A DNA stretch of 27,943 nucleotides from a virus. A program made the translations under genes and the position numbers. The stretch lies in IMG/VR virus record IMGVR_UViG_3300028806_000133, positions 1 through 27,943 of that record; one strand, given 5' to 3'. Below the pieces are notes generated by a model. That model ran no database searches, had not been told where the DNA came from, and saw only the letters and a program-made list of their open reading frames with translations. This document shows, piece after piece, positions 16,006-22,874 of this stretch (position 1 is the first letter of the stretch; every line of letters begins with the position of its first letter).

Positions 16006-17357
16006 CGCATCCGTTCTTTCTTCCCGACGATGTAGAACTCGTGGTTCTCAAGCATGTTCGGGTCTTCAGCTTTCATGCGGGCGTAGTCGTAGGCGACATC
16101 GGGTGCGCCGTACTTCATCTTGCCGCTGTACTGCAAACTCACTTTGCCTGCTCCACCCGTCCCGCCGCCGTTGGCTTCGCCCTTGCCTGCGGCTTCGTCA
16201 CGGATAGCCTTACGGTCGAGCAGCTTCGCCTTGTACAAGTCCTTCAGGGCGGCGGTCATGTACTTGTTTTTGCTGGTCTTCACCAAGTCCTTGATTCCCT
16301 CCCGGTCGAGCTTCTGCGCCAACTCGTTGAGCTTGGTTGCGAAATTCGTGTCCTTCTGGGCGTGCTGGTAGAAACTCGTTTCGAGCGTGTCGAGATACTC
16401 TGCACGCTCTTCTGGAGTGATGTCCCGCTTCAATTCGCTTACCAACGAGGACAAGCCTTTGCGGGCGGCGGTACGGATGATAGGCGTGACTTCCAGATCG
16501 GTTTGGTCTTGCCACACCTTGGCTTCGCGGGCGGCAATCTGTTCTTCCTTGGCTTTGAGGCTAAGCGTGGCGTCTGGCTTGTACTCCGACTGCTGGGAGA
16601 TTTGGTTCAAAGTGTAGGCCGCACGCTGGAGTAATTTCTGAGCCTGAGGATCATTCTTGATCGCAGGGATGTCGTACAGGGCATTCAGTGCGTCCACGGC
16701 ACTAAAACCAGCGGCATCTTTTTGGGCAAGGGCACCCCATGCCTTCTGCGCTATGTGGGCGTTGTATCCAGCGGCGTCGGTCTTTTCCCATTGCTCGTTC
16801 AGCTTGGCAGCAGCACCAGCGAGGGAGGCAGGGTCTTTCTCGAACCAGTTGCCGAACTCACCCTTGCGGGCGTTGACGAGGGTGTTAGCCAGTTCACCGA
16901 TAGTGGCTTCCAGTGCATCGAGCCCCACTTTGCCGTCCTGACGACCGATGGTGGTGACCAGCTTGTCGATGCGCTCCACGTGGGACTTGAAATCCTCGGG
17001 GCTCTTGACGCCGATCTTTTCGCCAACCTTGCCGAAGCGACCAGCCTTGCTCAACTCAGCCTTGGCTGCTTTGTACAGGTCGGCGTTGCTTTCCTTGATG
17101 GCGTCCAGTTGCTCGAACTTAAATTCAGGTTCGCTGACAGCGGCTTCTTCGCTTAAATCAAAAGACTCGGCGGCTTCTCCATCGCCGAAAGTGATGTTTA
17201 ACTTGGTGGGAGTCGTGGGCGTACCTTTGCCGTCTCCCGCACCACCAGCGCCGGAATCTCCTGCGCCTGTTCCTGCACCGCTACCTGCGCCCGCACCCGT
17301 TCCTGCCGGGGGCGCTGCACTACCTGCTGCTGGGGGTGTAACCGTCGATGTTGCCAT
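15999..17357 (-). CDS. Scaffold-like phage head protein, 452 aa
   Basis: The first 50 residues are low-complexity Ala/Gly/Pro/Ser/Thr. The rest is almost all charged helix (for example residues 225-370), with a C-terminal Gly-rich linker (GGGTGGAGKVSL) and a short ordered end. This is how phage scaffolding proteins commonly look. SD AAGGAG precedes the ATG. It lies just before the chaperonin genes rather than beside the capsid gene, which is unusual for a scaffold, so an internal virion or minor head protein is an alternative. Confidence 0.55.
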   Translation of the reverse strand: MATSTVTPPAAGSAAPPAGTGAGAGSGAGTGAGDSGAGGAGDGKGTPTTPTKLNITFGDGEAAESFDLSEEAAVSEPEFKFEQLDAIKESNADLYKAAKAELSKAGRFGKVGEKIGVKSPEDFKSHVERIDKLVTTIGRQDGKVGLDALEATIGELANTLVNARKGEFGNWFEKDPASLAGAAAKLNEQWEKTDAAGYNAHIAQKAWGALAQKDAAGFSAVDALNALYDIPAIKNDPQAQKLLQRAAYTLNQISQQSEYKPDATLSLKAKEEQIAAREAKVWQDQTDLEVTPIIRTAARKGLSSLVSELKRDITPEERAEYLDTLETSFYQHAQKDTNFATKLNELAQKLDREGIKDLVKTSKNKYMTAALKDLYKAKLLDRKAIRDEAAGKGEANGGGTGGAGKVSLQYSGKMKYGAPDVAYDYARMKAEDPNMLENHEFYIVGKKERMRW

Positions 17358-18284
17358 TTACTTATTCTCCTTGAAAAATACGGTTTGGTTGGTGACATCA
17401 ACTGCGAAAACTTCGCATTTGTCACCAATCTTGAATCTGTCAAAGTTCGATCCAACGTAAGCGCCAATCGTGTGGAAGGGTGGTTCGGGACCAACCGTGC
17501 CGCCGTTCACGAAATGCGGGTCTTGAGTTTCCAGACGGTCGTGCTCCGCTGTGATCTGCGGCACCACGGCGGGCGTGGGGGTGGATTGCCGATGAAACTC
17601 CTCATGCTGTTTCAGGATTGAGCCTTCGGGCTTGGGACGCTGGTCGTCGTAAAAACCGCAGGCGGGGGCTGCGGGCTTTCCTGCTGGATACTTCAAAGAC
17701 TTAGCGAGAGCCTCACGTCCACCAGCGACTTCGAGAACCCGACCTATCTGCTTGGTCTGAGCGTCAGGCGCGGCGGGCGGGGCGTCTTCGGCTTCGGCTT
17801 TTGCGCGGTTGTAGCCCGAATCGTAAGCTTTGGACATGTGAGTAGCGTCATACTTCCCAACCAGCTTCCGCTCGATGGCGGCGAGTCTTTCGGACAGAGC
17901 CTTGGTGATGGAGTAGTCCCCACCCTGTTCCAAGGCTTCAAGGTGATTGTCAATCTCCCCTTCGTCGCCGACCTGCGACTCAAGGGCGGCGAGGCGGTCT
18001 TCCAGCTTGGCTACGGCGGCTGCCAAACCTTGAATCCAGTCTTGGTGACCGGGGAACCGCTCCGCGAACAGATCGGTCTCGCGTTGGTTCTCCAGCACGG
18101 CGAGGCGGTCTTCGATAAGTTGCCCCGCTTCCTTGGCATCCGCCAATTCTGCTAAGTACGGGGCATCAACAAGACGCCCATTGTTATTCTCGTCAAAGGT
18201 GACGACGGCCCCATCTGGGAACTTGTCGCTCAATTCGGGACTCACGGTCTTGAGTTGCTCGGGCGTTAAATGGATTTCGGACAT
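17358..18284 (-). CDS. Coiled-coil phage protein sharing a repeat with a neighbour, 308 aa
   Basis: Residues 55-145 contain several heptad runs (LIEDRLAVLENQ, VAKLEDRLAALESQ, ALSERLAAIERK). A Pro/Ala-rich segment follows, then a C-terminal globular part (IGAYVGSNFDRFKIGDKCEVFAVD). Near residue 238 the peptide AVVPQITAE is encoded by a 31-base block that recurs exactly in the 115-aa gene at 18655. Starts are coupled by TAATG. Function unknown; a structural or scaffold accessory is likely from position. Confidence 0.6.
   Translation of the reverse strand: MSEIHLTPEQLKTVSPELSDKFPDGAVVTFDENNNGRLVDAPYLAELADAKEAGQLIEDRLAVLENQRETDLFAERFPGHQDWIQGLAAAVAKLEDRLAALESQVGDEGEIDNHLEALEQGGDYSITKALSERLAAIERKLVGKYDATHMSKAYDSGYNRAKAEAEDAPPAAPDAQTKQIGRVLEVAGGREALAKSLKYPAGKPAAPACGFYDDQRPKPEGSILKQHEEFHRQSTPTPAVVPQITAEHDRLETQDPHFVNGGTVGPEPPFHTIGAYVGSNFDRFKIGDKCEVFAVDVTNQTVFFKENK
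17542..17572. repeat. 31-bp exact direct repeat, copy A
   Basis: Identical in sequence and orientation to 18890-18920, 1,348 bases away. It begins TGCTCCGCTG and ends CCACGGCGG on the plus strand. Both copies are read in the same frame and encode VVPQITAE. Confidence 0.95.
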
Positions 18285-18655
18285 TAGATTTCCTTCTTGA
18301 CTTCGGTCACGACTGTCGTGTCGCCATACGTGCCATCGGGCAGCTTGCCGAGATCGGCAACCTTTGGAGCCACACGCTCGGTCTCGGCGGCGATTTCAAC
18401 CTTGAGCGTCTTCATCCCAGCTTGGGCGAGGGTGTACTGACGGGCAGCTTCGGCCTCAGCTTTGGCGGCGTCATGATAGGCCCAGCCGATGACACGCTGA
18501 GTCTCGGCGATAGCGTCGTCGAGTACCTTGCGGTAGACCAGCTTGGCGTTGGGTGAGAGATGGAGCGCCTCGGCTTCGGCCTTGGCACGCAGGACGGCAA
18601 GATGAGCTTCAATCTGGCGAAGCAAAGGGAGGAGTTCGGTGTTAGTGTCGGGCAT
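18284..18655 (-). CDS. Helical phage protein, 123 aa
   Basis: Almost wholly helical, rich in Ala, Glu and Leu (LLRQIEAHLAVLRAKAEAEAL; AKAEAEAARQYTLAQAGM), ending in a short beta-type tail (PDGTYGDTTVVTEVKKEI). No named family. Coupled to both neighbours by TAATG overlaps. It may act with the two coiled-coil neighbours as part of a head-assembly module. Confidence 0.6.
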   Translation of the reverse strand: MPDTNTELLPLLRQIEAHLAVLRAKAEAEALHLSPNAKLVYRKVLDDAIAETQRVIGWAYHDAAKAEAEAARQYTLAQAGMKTLKVEIAAETERVAPKVADLGKLPDGTYGDTTVVTEVKKEI

Positions 18656-19002
18656 TACTTTGACTCCTGATTGAAGACGAGGCGATTGAACTGGACGAAG
18701 GTATCGACCTGTTCGCCAAGGGACGGAACGCCGTTCTCGTCCATGATGATAGTGTGCCCAGCGTGCTTAGGTTCTTCACCGCACAGGCAGAAAGATTGGA
18801 ACGGCTCGTTGATGAGGGCGGCAAGCTCGTCGAAATCAAGCCAGTAGTCAAGTTCACCATCGTTGCGGTCAGCAACCATGTCCTTAACCTGCTCCGCTGT
18901 GATCTGCGGCACCACGGCGGCTTTGCGCTCACGCTTGGCCTGAGCTTTTGCCAAGGCGTCTGGGGCACTTACGAAGGCGTCGAAGGTGAAGAGCTTGGGC
19001 AT
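18655..19002 (-). CDS. Phage protein sharing a repeat with a neighbour, 115 aa
   Basis: Starts MPKLFTFDAFVSAPDAL, then a basic helical linker, then VVPQITAEQ encoded by the second copy of a 31-base repeat, and a C-terminal part with two Cys (FCLCGEEPKHAGH) that could be half of a zinc site. Its ATG overlaps a TAA (TAATG) that closes an open stretch in frame with the truncated terminase, so it was originally coupled to an upstream gene. Function unknown. Confidence 0.6.
   Translation of the reverse strand: MPKLFTFDAFVSAPDALAKAQAKRERKAAVVPQITAEQVKDMVADRNDGELDYWLDFDELAALINEPFQSFCLCGEEPKHAGHTIIMDENGVPSLGEQVDTFVQFNRLVFNQESK
18890..18920. repeat. 31-bp exact direct repeat, copy B
   Basis: Matches 17542-17572 base for base. 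The flanks differ on both sides, so the match is limited to these 31 bases. Confidence 0.95.
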
Positions 19003-19100
19003 TATTCTTTCACGAAGCCCAGCAGACGGCGGGCTTCTTCCTTGGTGATAATTTCGTCGCTAATCAAGCCTGCGAGGTCCCCAGGGCGACGTAAGGGGGC
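19002..19100 (-). pseudogene. Cut-off 3' end of a gene, in frame with the truncated terminase
   Basis: After the TGA that ends the terminase ATPase (19103-19101), the same frame stays open for 32 codons and ends at a TAA that overlaps the next ATG (TAATG), the usual gene joint here. The peptide contains DLAGLISDEIITKEEARRLL, which looks like real coding sequence. I read it as the remaining C-terminus of a gene whose body was lost or replaced at the 29-bp repeat. Stop read-through is a less likely alternative. Confidence 0.5.
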
Positions 19101-19110
19101 TCATACTGGG
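19082..19110. repeat. 29-bp exact direct repeat, copy B (at terminase truncation)
   Basis: Identical to 20025-20053, offset 943 bases. It begins CAGGGCGACG and ends CATACTGGG. It contains the in-frame TGA that ends the terminase ATPase, because here the repeat is read in another frame than in copy A. Confidence 0.95.
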
Positions 19111-20165
19111 TTGTCGAAGACGGACGAGAAGATGTAGGCGTAGCGGCTCGGATCGTACTTAGTGATCTTGCCGTGGGTGTACTTTTTGGCGATTTCCATG
19201 TTGCGGACGAGTTCGCCCTTCTCGTTCTTCTTGCCGATGAACAGAGCCTCAATCCAATCCGAGCCGATGCCTCCGGGGTTACTCGCCAGAGCCATGCACG
19301 GAACCACGGGCTTGCCATTCTTGTCGATCTTGATCGGGCAGCGGTTCTGGAGGGTGAGGTACTGGAACATCTCGTAAGTCCACTCTGTCGCCTCATCGAT
19401 TCCGATGAAGACGTACTCACCACCGTTGTAGTCGTATACGTCATGCTCATGCTGACAAGCACCAAACCACAGCTTGGAGCCGTTGGGGAAAGTCACAACG
19501 TGATCGTTACGGTTCCAGTTGCGAGGCCCACCGTAAACAGCGGATGGAATCTTCTTGCTGAAGTGATCCATCAGGGTTTTGTTCAAGTCTGGGAAGGTTC
19601 GGCGAAGCAACAGGACGTGGCAGCCCGGAATGTTCTGGCAGAAGGTGATAGCTTCCCACAGCAGGCAGAGGCTCTTGCCGCCGCCCTTGGCTCCCCCGTA
19701 CAGGCGGAAGATGGCGGGGTTAGAGTGGAAGGCTATCTGTTTCTCGTGCGGATCGTAAGCGAGTTTGTTGTCTACCCAGACGGCGTAAGGATTGTGGCCT
19801 GATGGCTTAGTGACACTGCACGTTTCGGGGCATGTATACGACGCTACGCAGTTCGGAATATCAGTACCATGCTCCCGAGCATAGGCGAGCGCATCCTGAA
19901 ACTTTGACCCTGCGGGCTTTGCGACAGTGGCACCCTCTTGAACGGACCTGATAGCTGGGCCGACCGGCTTGCTGTAATAGTCCACCGCGTCTTGGGCAGC
20001 CTTACCCTCAAGGGGACGCTCCAGCAGGGCGACGTAAGGGGGCTCATACTGGGAGGAGGGAATCTTGGCAACATGGACGACTTTATAGCCGACCGAGGAC
20101 AGGGAGTTGAGGGAGCTTAGGTCGCCGAAGTCGAAGCCAAGCTCGATATATTCGTAGGTGGTCAT
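19101..20165 (-). CDS. Second terminase large-subunit ATPase, chimeric and truncated, 354 aa
   Basis: Residues 1-52 (MTTYEYIELGFDFGDL ... YVALLERPL) resemble the small DUF4177 domain. A linker follows, and from about 135 a TerL ATPase: Walker A GAKGGGKS (158-165), 'L-L-L-R-R-T' (185-190), Walker B YVFIGIDE (251-258), and 'SNPGG' after it. The protein stops at DNPV, where TerL proteins normally go on to the nuclease domain, so it is ATPase-only. The stop lies inside a 29-bp repeat whose other copy encodes SQYEPPYVAL at residues 39-47. No SD is present; an ATTACTCCTC motif precedes the ATG. It is probably a recombinant remnant; a role as separate ATPase cannot be excluded. Confidence 0.8.
   Translation of the reverse strand: MTTYEYIELGFDFGDLSSLNSLSSVGYKVVHVAKIPSSQYEPPYVALLERPLEGKAAQDAVDYYSKPVGPAIRSVQEGATVAKPAGSKFQDALAYAREHGTDIPNCVASYTCPETCSVTKPSGHNPYAVWVDNKLAYDPHEKQIAFHSNPAIFRLYGGAKGGGKSLCLLWEAITFCQNIPGCHVLLLRRTFPDLNKTLMDHFSKKIPSAVYGGPRNWNRNDHVVTFPNGSKLWFGACQHEHDVYDYNGGEYVFIGIDEATEWTYEMFQYLTLQNRCPIKIDKNGKPVVPCMALASNPGGIGSDWIEALFIGKKNEKGELVRNMEIAKKYTHGKITKYDPSRYAYIFSSVFDNPV
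20025..20053. repeat. 29-bp exact direct repeat, copy A
   Basis: Matches 19082-19110. Here it encodes the end of the DUF4177-like domain. Flanking bases differ on both sides. Confidence 0.95.
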
Positions 20166-20171
20166 CAGAGA

Positions 20172-20181
20172 GGAGTAATCC
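20172..20181 (-). promoter_or_regulatory. GGATTACTCC upstream motif, copy 4
   Basis: Exact match to 5283-5292. ATTA begins 10 bases before the ATG of the second terminase, which has no SD. Same layout as the site at 2865-2874. Confidence 0.4.
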
Positions 20182-20214
20182 AGCTTTTGGCTCAGACCTT
20201 GAGGAATTCCTGAT

Positions 20215-20616
20215 TTATTTTAGGGATTGGTACACTTGCTGGTTGTAACAACGGCTACAGCAACCGCGACATCGTTTGGGTTCGTGCTCACAAGGCGTGA
20301 TGTCCCTGTGCTTGATGTACGAGCACTTTGACCGTCCTAAGTAACGACTGTTGAGTCGCTGTTCCGACCGAGTTGACCACTTCACGTTACCGGGCTCGTA
20401 ATGACCATCGTTGTCTTTGCGATCAAGGGTCGTACCTTCGGGACGTGGGCCTAACTCGGCGATGAATTGGACGAAGCTGGTAAAGCGGAACTCTATTCCT
20501 CGACCGCCGTAATATTTCCACGCCTTGTCACGGGGATTACGGCAGCGATGCTGGGCGGACTTATACGAGTTGTACTCTCGGGCAAAGCGGGTGCGGTGAC
20601 GATGTTGGCCGGGCAT
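20215..20616 (-). CDS. HNH-type endonuclease-like protein, 133 aa
   Basis: Residues 14-80 match a phage family usually labelled HNH or homing-endonuclease-like: 'E-Y-x-x-Y-x-x-x-x-x-R-C-x-N-P', 'Y-Y-G-G-R-G-I', 'F-x-x-F-x-x-E-L-G-P-R-P', then 'L-D-R-K-D-N-D-G-H-Y-E-P-G-N-V-K-W', where Asp, His and Asn would form the metal site. The C-terminus adds a Cys-rich patch (CEHEPKRCRGCCSRCYNQ), perhaps a zinc finger. HNH proteins beside terL may help packaging cuts; free-standing homing endonucleases also sit beside recombined genes, and the next gene here is recombined. The ATG lacks an SD and lies five bases after TATTAG. Confidence 0.75.
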   Translation of the reverse strand: MPGQHRHRTRFAREYNSYKSAQHRCRNPRDKAWKYYGGRGIEFRFTSFVQFIAELGPRPEGTTLDRKDNDGHYEPGNVKWSTRSEQRLNSRYLGRSKCSYIKHRDITPCEHEPKRCRGCCSRCYNQQVYQSLK

Positions 20617-20856
20617 GAAATCTAATACTCAACATTTCGCCCCCTCCTAATTTGTTTTTGGCTCCCAAAATTTTTAGGGATACTTCCCCACGAATTCAGG
20701 TCGATTCAACATGTTCGTGTACCGCACCCCCGTTCTAAAGCATTCTGCCTATTAGGGATGTACTCCCCTTCGAAAGTGCCCCCTCCTGCCCAGAAACGGG
20801 CGAAAGGAGGGTGGTGGGGAAGTTCCACTTCCCAGCCATTGTTGATAACACAGGAC
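20617..20856. other. Intergenic region with two GC-rich hairpins
   Basis: No convincing gene. It holds the TGAGTATTA motif (20623-20631), and two adjacent hairpins: CCCTCCT/AGGAGGG with an inner GCCC/GGGC stem (about 20781-20811) and a perfect GGGAAGT/ACTTCCC stem with 3-base loop (20817-20833). Neither is followed by a U-tract on either strand. Confidence 0.5.
20623..20631 (-). promoter_or_regulatory. TGAGTATTA motif, copy 1
   Basis: Minus strand TGAGTATTAG followed by five bases and the ATG at 20616. Same spacing as at 24005-24013. The gene has no SD, so a -10-like element giving a leaderless mRNA is inferred. Confidence 0.4.
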
Positions 20857-20976
20857 TTAGCACGGATGGTCATACGTCCACTTGGTCTTGCCAGACAGAA
20901 CGTCATCAACCTGATCCAGCAGGTCGATGCCTTTAGCCATCACAATTTCGATTGGAGTTGCTTGTCTGTCGCTCAT
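20857..20976 (-). CDS. Very small ORF, 39 aa
   Basis: MSDRQATPIEIVMAKGIDLL opens a short helical protein ending KWTYDHPC. AAGGA lies upstream but rather far (about 14 bases). It sits 31 bases after the sigma gene and could be co-transcribed. Composition looks coding, but the length makes the call uncertain. Confidence 0.4.
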   Translation of the reverse strand: MSDRQATPIEIVMAKGIDLLDQVDDVLSGKTKWTYDHPC

Positions 20977-21007
20977 GATTCTTGAGTGTCCTTGTGTTGA
21001 GCATGTG

Positions 21008-21685
21008 TTAACGCTTGTCGATGAGTAGCGTCTCATCAGTCCGGGGTGAGGTAGGTTGGTTGTCTGGCTCACTGGCTACACTGAGCTTGATGTGAGCGGC
21101 TTGCAGCCGACTCGATACCCAACTGTTGCTCTTACCAACAAGCCTCATGGTCTGCTCTACGTTCTGCGGCCCGATGTCAGCGCCTCGACCGAAGCCGTAG
21201 CTCAACTCGACTACTGTGCGTTCACTATCTGTGAGGTTGGCTCGGTTGAATAGCTTCTCAACGTCTTGCTGTGCTTCGAGTTGCGCCGATGTGTCGTCTG
21301 CTGTCAGTGCTGCTGTGGTGTGAGCTAAGCAATCGCTGTCCCCCACCAGTTCGTCTACGCTGTTCTCTGTCTGTTGTCTGCGCTTACGTTGTCCTTGCTC
21401 ATCCTTGAGCAGGCTATTGACGATGCAGGTCTTGAGATACGCGGGATTCTTGGCTTTCTTGGAGTGCCGTCTTTGGGCGCTCAACACAGCGCAGTAAGCC
21501 GTCTGGTACATGTCATCACGATAGTCTGAGCCACGTCCCTCGAAGATGAAGTCGTTGATCGAGTAGGTTCGGATGAGCTTGTTCACCAAGCCCCAGATGA
21601 ACTTGTCCATGTTACCGAGGGCTGTGGGTGGTTTGTTTGCTTGTGGATTGAAAGGTTTAAGTCGGGGCATCGTTGCGGTAGCCAT
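21008..21685 (-). CDS. Phage sigma-70-like RNA polymerase sigma factor, 225 aa
   Basis: Residues about 25-110 resemble sigma region 2 ('F-I-W-G-L-V-N-K-L-I', 'D-Y-R-D-D-M-Y-Q-T-A-Y-C-A', 'A-Y-L-K-T-C-I-V-N-S-L'). Residues about 155-205 resemble region 4 ('L-T-D-S-E-R-T-V-V-E-L-S-Y-G-F-G', then a helix-turn-helix ending 'S-N-S-W-V-S-S-R-L-Q-A-A'). It would redirect host RNA polymerase to phage promoters. The frame is open upstream through the end of the TnpB element to 21790; I took the ATG at 21685, outside the element, although it has no SD. Removing the predicted element joins this frame to the 55-aa gene at 22875, so the original gene may have been longer. Confidence 0.75.
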   Translation of the reverse strand: MATATMPRLKPFNPQANKPPTALGNMDKFIWGLVNKLIRTYSINDFIFEGRGSDYRDDMYQTAYCAVLSAQRRHSKKAKNPAYLKTCIVNSLLKDEQGQRKRRQQTENSVDELVGDSDCLAHTTAALTADDTSAQLEAQQDVEKLFNRANLTDSERTVVELSYGFGRGADIGPQNVEQTMRLVGKSNSWVSSRLQAAHIKLSVASEPDNQPTSPRTDETLLIDKR

Positions 21686-21719
21686 TAGTGCACCAGCGCG
21701 ATCACGACGCCGATACCGA

Positions 21720-21900
21720 TTGATGCTCCCAGAGTAAAACTCTGGGATTCCTGACTTGCCGATGTTAGACATAGGCAACCTCGTGGGCACATCCTGCCCC
21801 GATGTTGAGGGTGTTGATAGCGGCGTTTACGTCTCTATCGTGCGAGGCTCCACAGTCTCTACACACCCAACTTCTTACCGACAATCCCGCAAGTCCTGTA
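21720..21900 (-). ncRNA. Probable TnpB guide (omega) RNA region
   Basis: In this family the guide RNA covers the 3' end of tnpB and the right end, and the guide is read from the flank just past TCAA. Here that flank begins TCGGTATCGGCG, in the start region of the sigma gene. The 5' limit given is approximate and no RNA data exist. Confidence 0.35.
21728..21746 (-). other. Right-end hairpin of the TnpB element
   Basis: Perfect 8-bp stem CCCAGAGT/ACTCTGGG with a 3-base loop, GAAT at its foot and TCAA eight bases beyond. It would also form the 3' part of the TnpB guide RNA. Confidence 0.8.
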
Positions 21901-22811
21901 GGACCAGAGGGTCTCCCACATTCGTTACAGGTCTTGGTGGAATCTTTGGAAGCAGCCTCGATGAATGTCGTACCGCTTGTGGGCGACTTGTACGACAGCA
22001 TCCCTCGAATCTGTGCGTGGGCTGAACTGCTCACGCTCTTCCCAAACTTCTTGGCTATTCCTTTGTGGTTATCCTTGCTCCACACGATGAGCACGTTTTC
22101 TGAAACTAATCGTGTCGTTAACTTGTGATTTCTATCTTTCTTGCGGTTGGCAACCCGTTCCTGAATGCGTGCAGCCAAATGCTTGTCGTGGCCACGTTGT
22201 GCTTGTGCCAATCGTTCTGCACTGGCTTCCAACTCCCGTGGGTGTTCGATGATTTCTCCGTCCGAAGTTGTCAGTAGATTCGAGAAGCCTGAGTCTATTC
22301 CAATTTCTCCATACCCAGTCCGCTCAATCTTCTTTGGCTCTGCATCTATGAACAGGCAGAGATACCAACCCGATGCACGTTTGACCATGCGACCGCACTT
22401 GATTTTGCCATCTGGAATGTCCATCTTGTAGAAGCGGACACTACCCAGACTCGGCAGAGTGATGCGATTACCTTTCGGAGCCTTGATGGGGTCAGGAAAC
22501 GGAATGCTGGTGAGTTTGTTCCGCATTCCTTTAAGACGTGGCTTGCCAGCAATCTTCTTGAAGCAACGCTTCCACGCATCGTGCACAGTGCAGAGAACTC
22601 CCTGCAACGTGTGGCTAGGAATCTCCAGCCGCTCTCCGTGGTTCGCCAGTAGGTTCTGGAAATCGTTCTTGGAGAAATAGATTTTGTCCTTGGCGTTGAG
22701 TTCTATCTTTCTGACTGCAAAGTTGAACACAGAGCCGAGAATAGGAAGCCATGACTCAGCAATTCTTTCTTGTGTCTTGCACATCCGAAGTTTTAGTTGT
22801 GTCTGAATCAC
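21765..22811 (-). CDS. tnpB: TnpB-family RNA-guided nuclease (OrfB), possibly altered catalytic site, 348 aa
   Basis: TnpB proteins cut DNA next to a short target motif under guidance of RNA from the element end. Seen here: the RuvC-I motif GIDSG (Asp173), a four-Cys zinc ribbon (295, 298, 317, 320), and HDRDVNAA with RuvC-III Asp327. The central motif, usually 'E-D-L-N-x-K-G', reads SKDNHKG (245-251), so the usual catalytic Glu is absent. Some TnpB groups have a shifted Glu; Glu285 could be one, so loss of cutting is not certain. The start is GTG after a strong AAGGAGG. The element flanks a sigma factor gene. Confidence 0.9.
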   Translation of the reverse strand: MIQTQLKLRMCKTQERIAESWLPILGSVFNFAVRKIELNAKDKIYFSKNDFQNLLANHGERLEIPSHTLQGVLCTVHDAWKRCFKKIAGKPRLKGMRNKLTSIPFPDPIKAPKGNRITLPSLGSVRFYKMDIPDGKIKCGRMVKRASGWYLCLFIDAEPKKIERTGYGEIGIDSGFSNLLTTSDGEIIEHPRELEASAERLAQAQRGHDKHLAARIQERVANRKKDRNHKLTTRLVSENVLIVWSKDNHKGIAKKFGKSVSSSAHAQIRGMLSYKSPTSGTTFIEAASKDSTKTCNECGRPSGPTGLAGLSVRSWVCRDCGASHDRDVNAAINTLNIGAGCAHEVAYV

Positions 22812-22845
22812 GGTATCCTCCTTTCTCCATCAAAGTCGTCGCTTA

Positions 22846-22864
22846 CCCAGATTAAAAATCTGGG
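22846..22864 (-). other. Left-end hairpin of the TnpB element
   Basis: Perfect 8-bp stem CCCAGATT/AATCTGGG with a 3-base loop. It matches the right-end hairpin in 17 of 19 bases; the two changes compensate each other in the stem. Confidence 0.8.
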
Positions 22865-22874
22865 ATTGCGCTCC

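Noticed and set aside
20706-20909. 67-codon minus-strand frame
   Set aside because: Runs through two stable hairpins, has no SD and overlaps a better small ORF in another frame.
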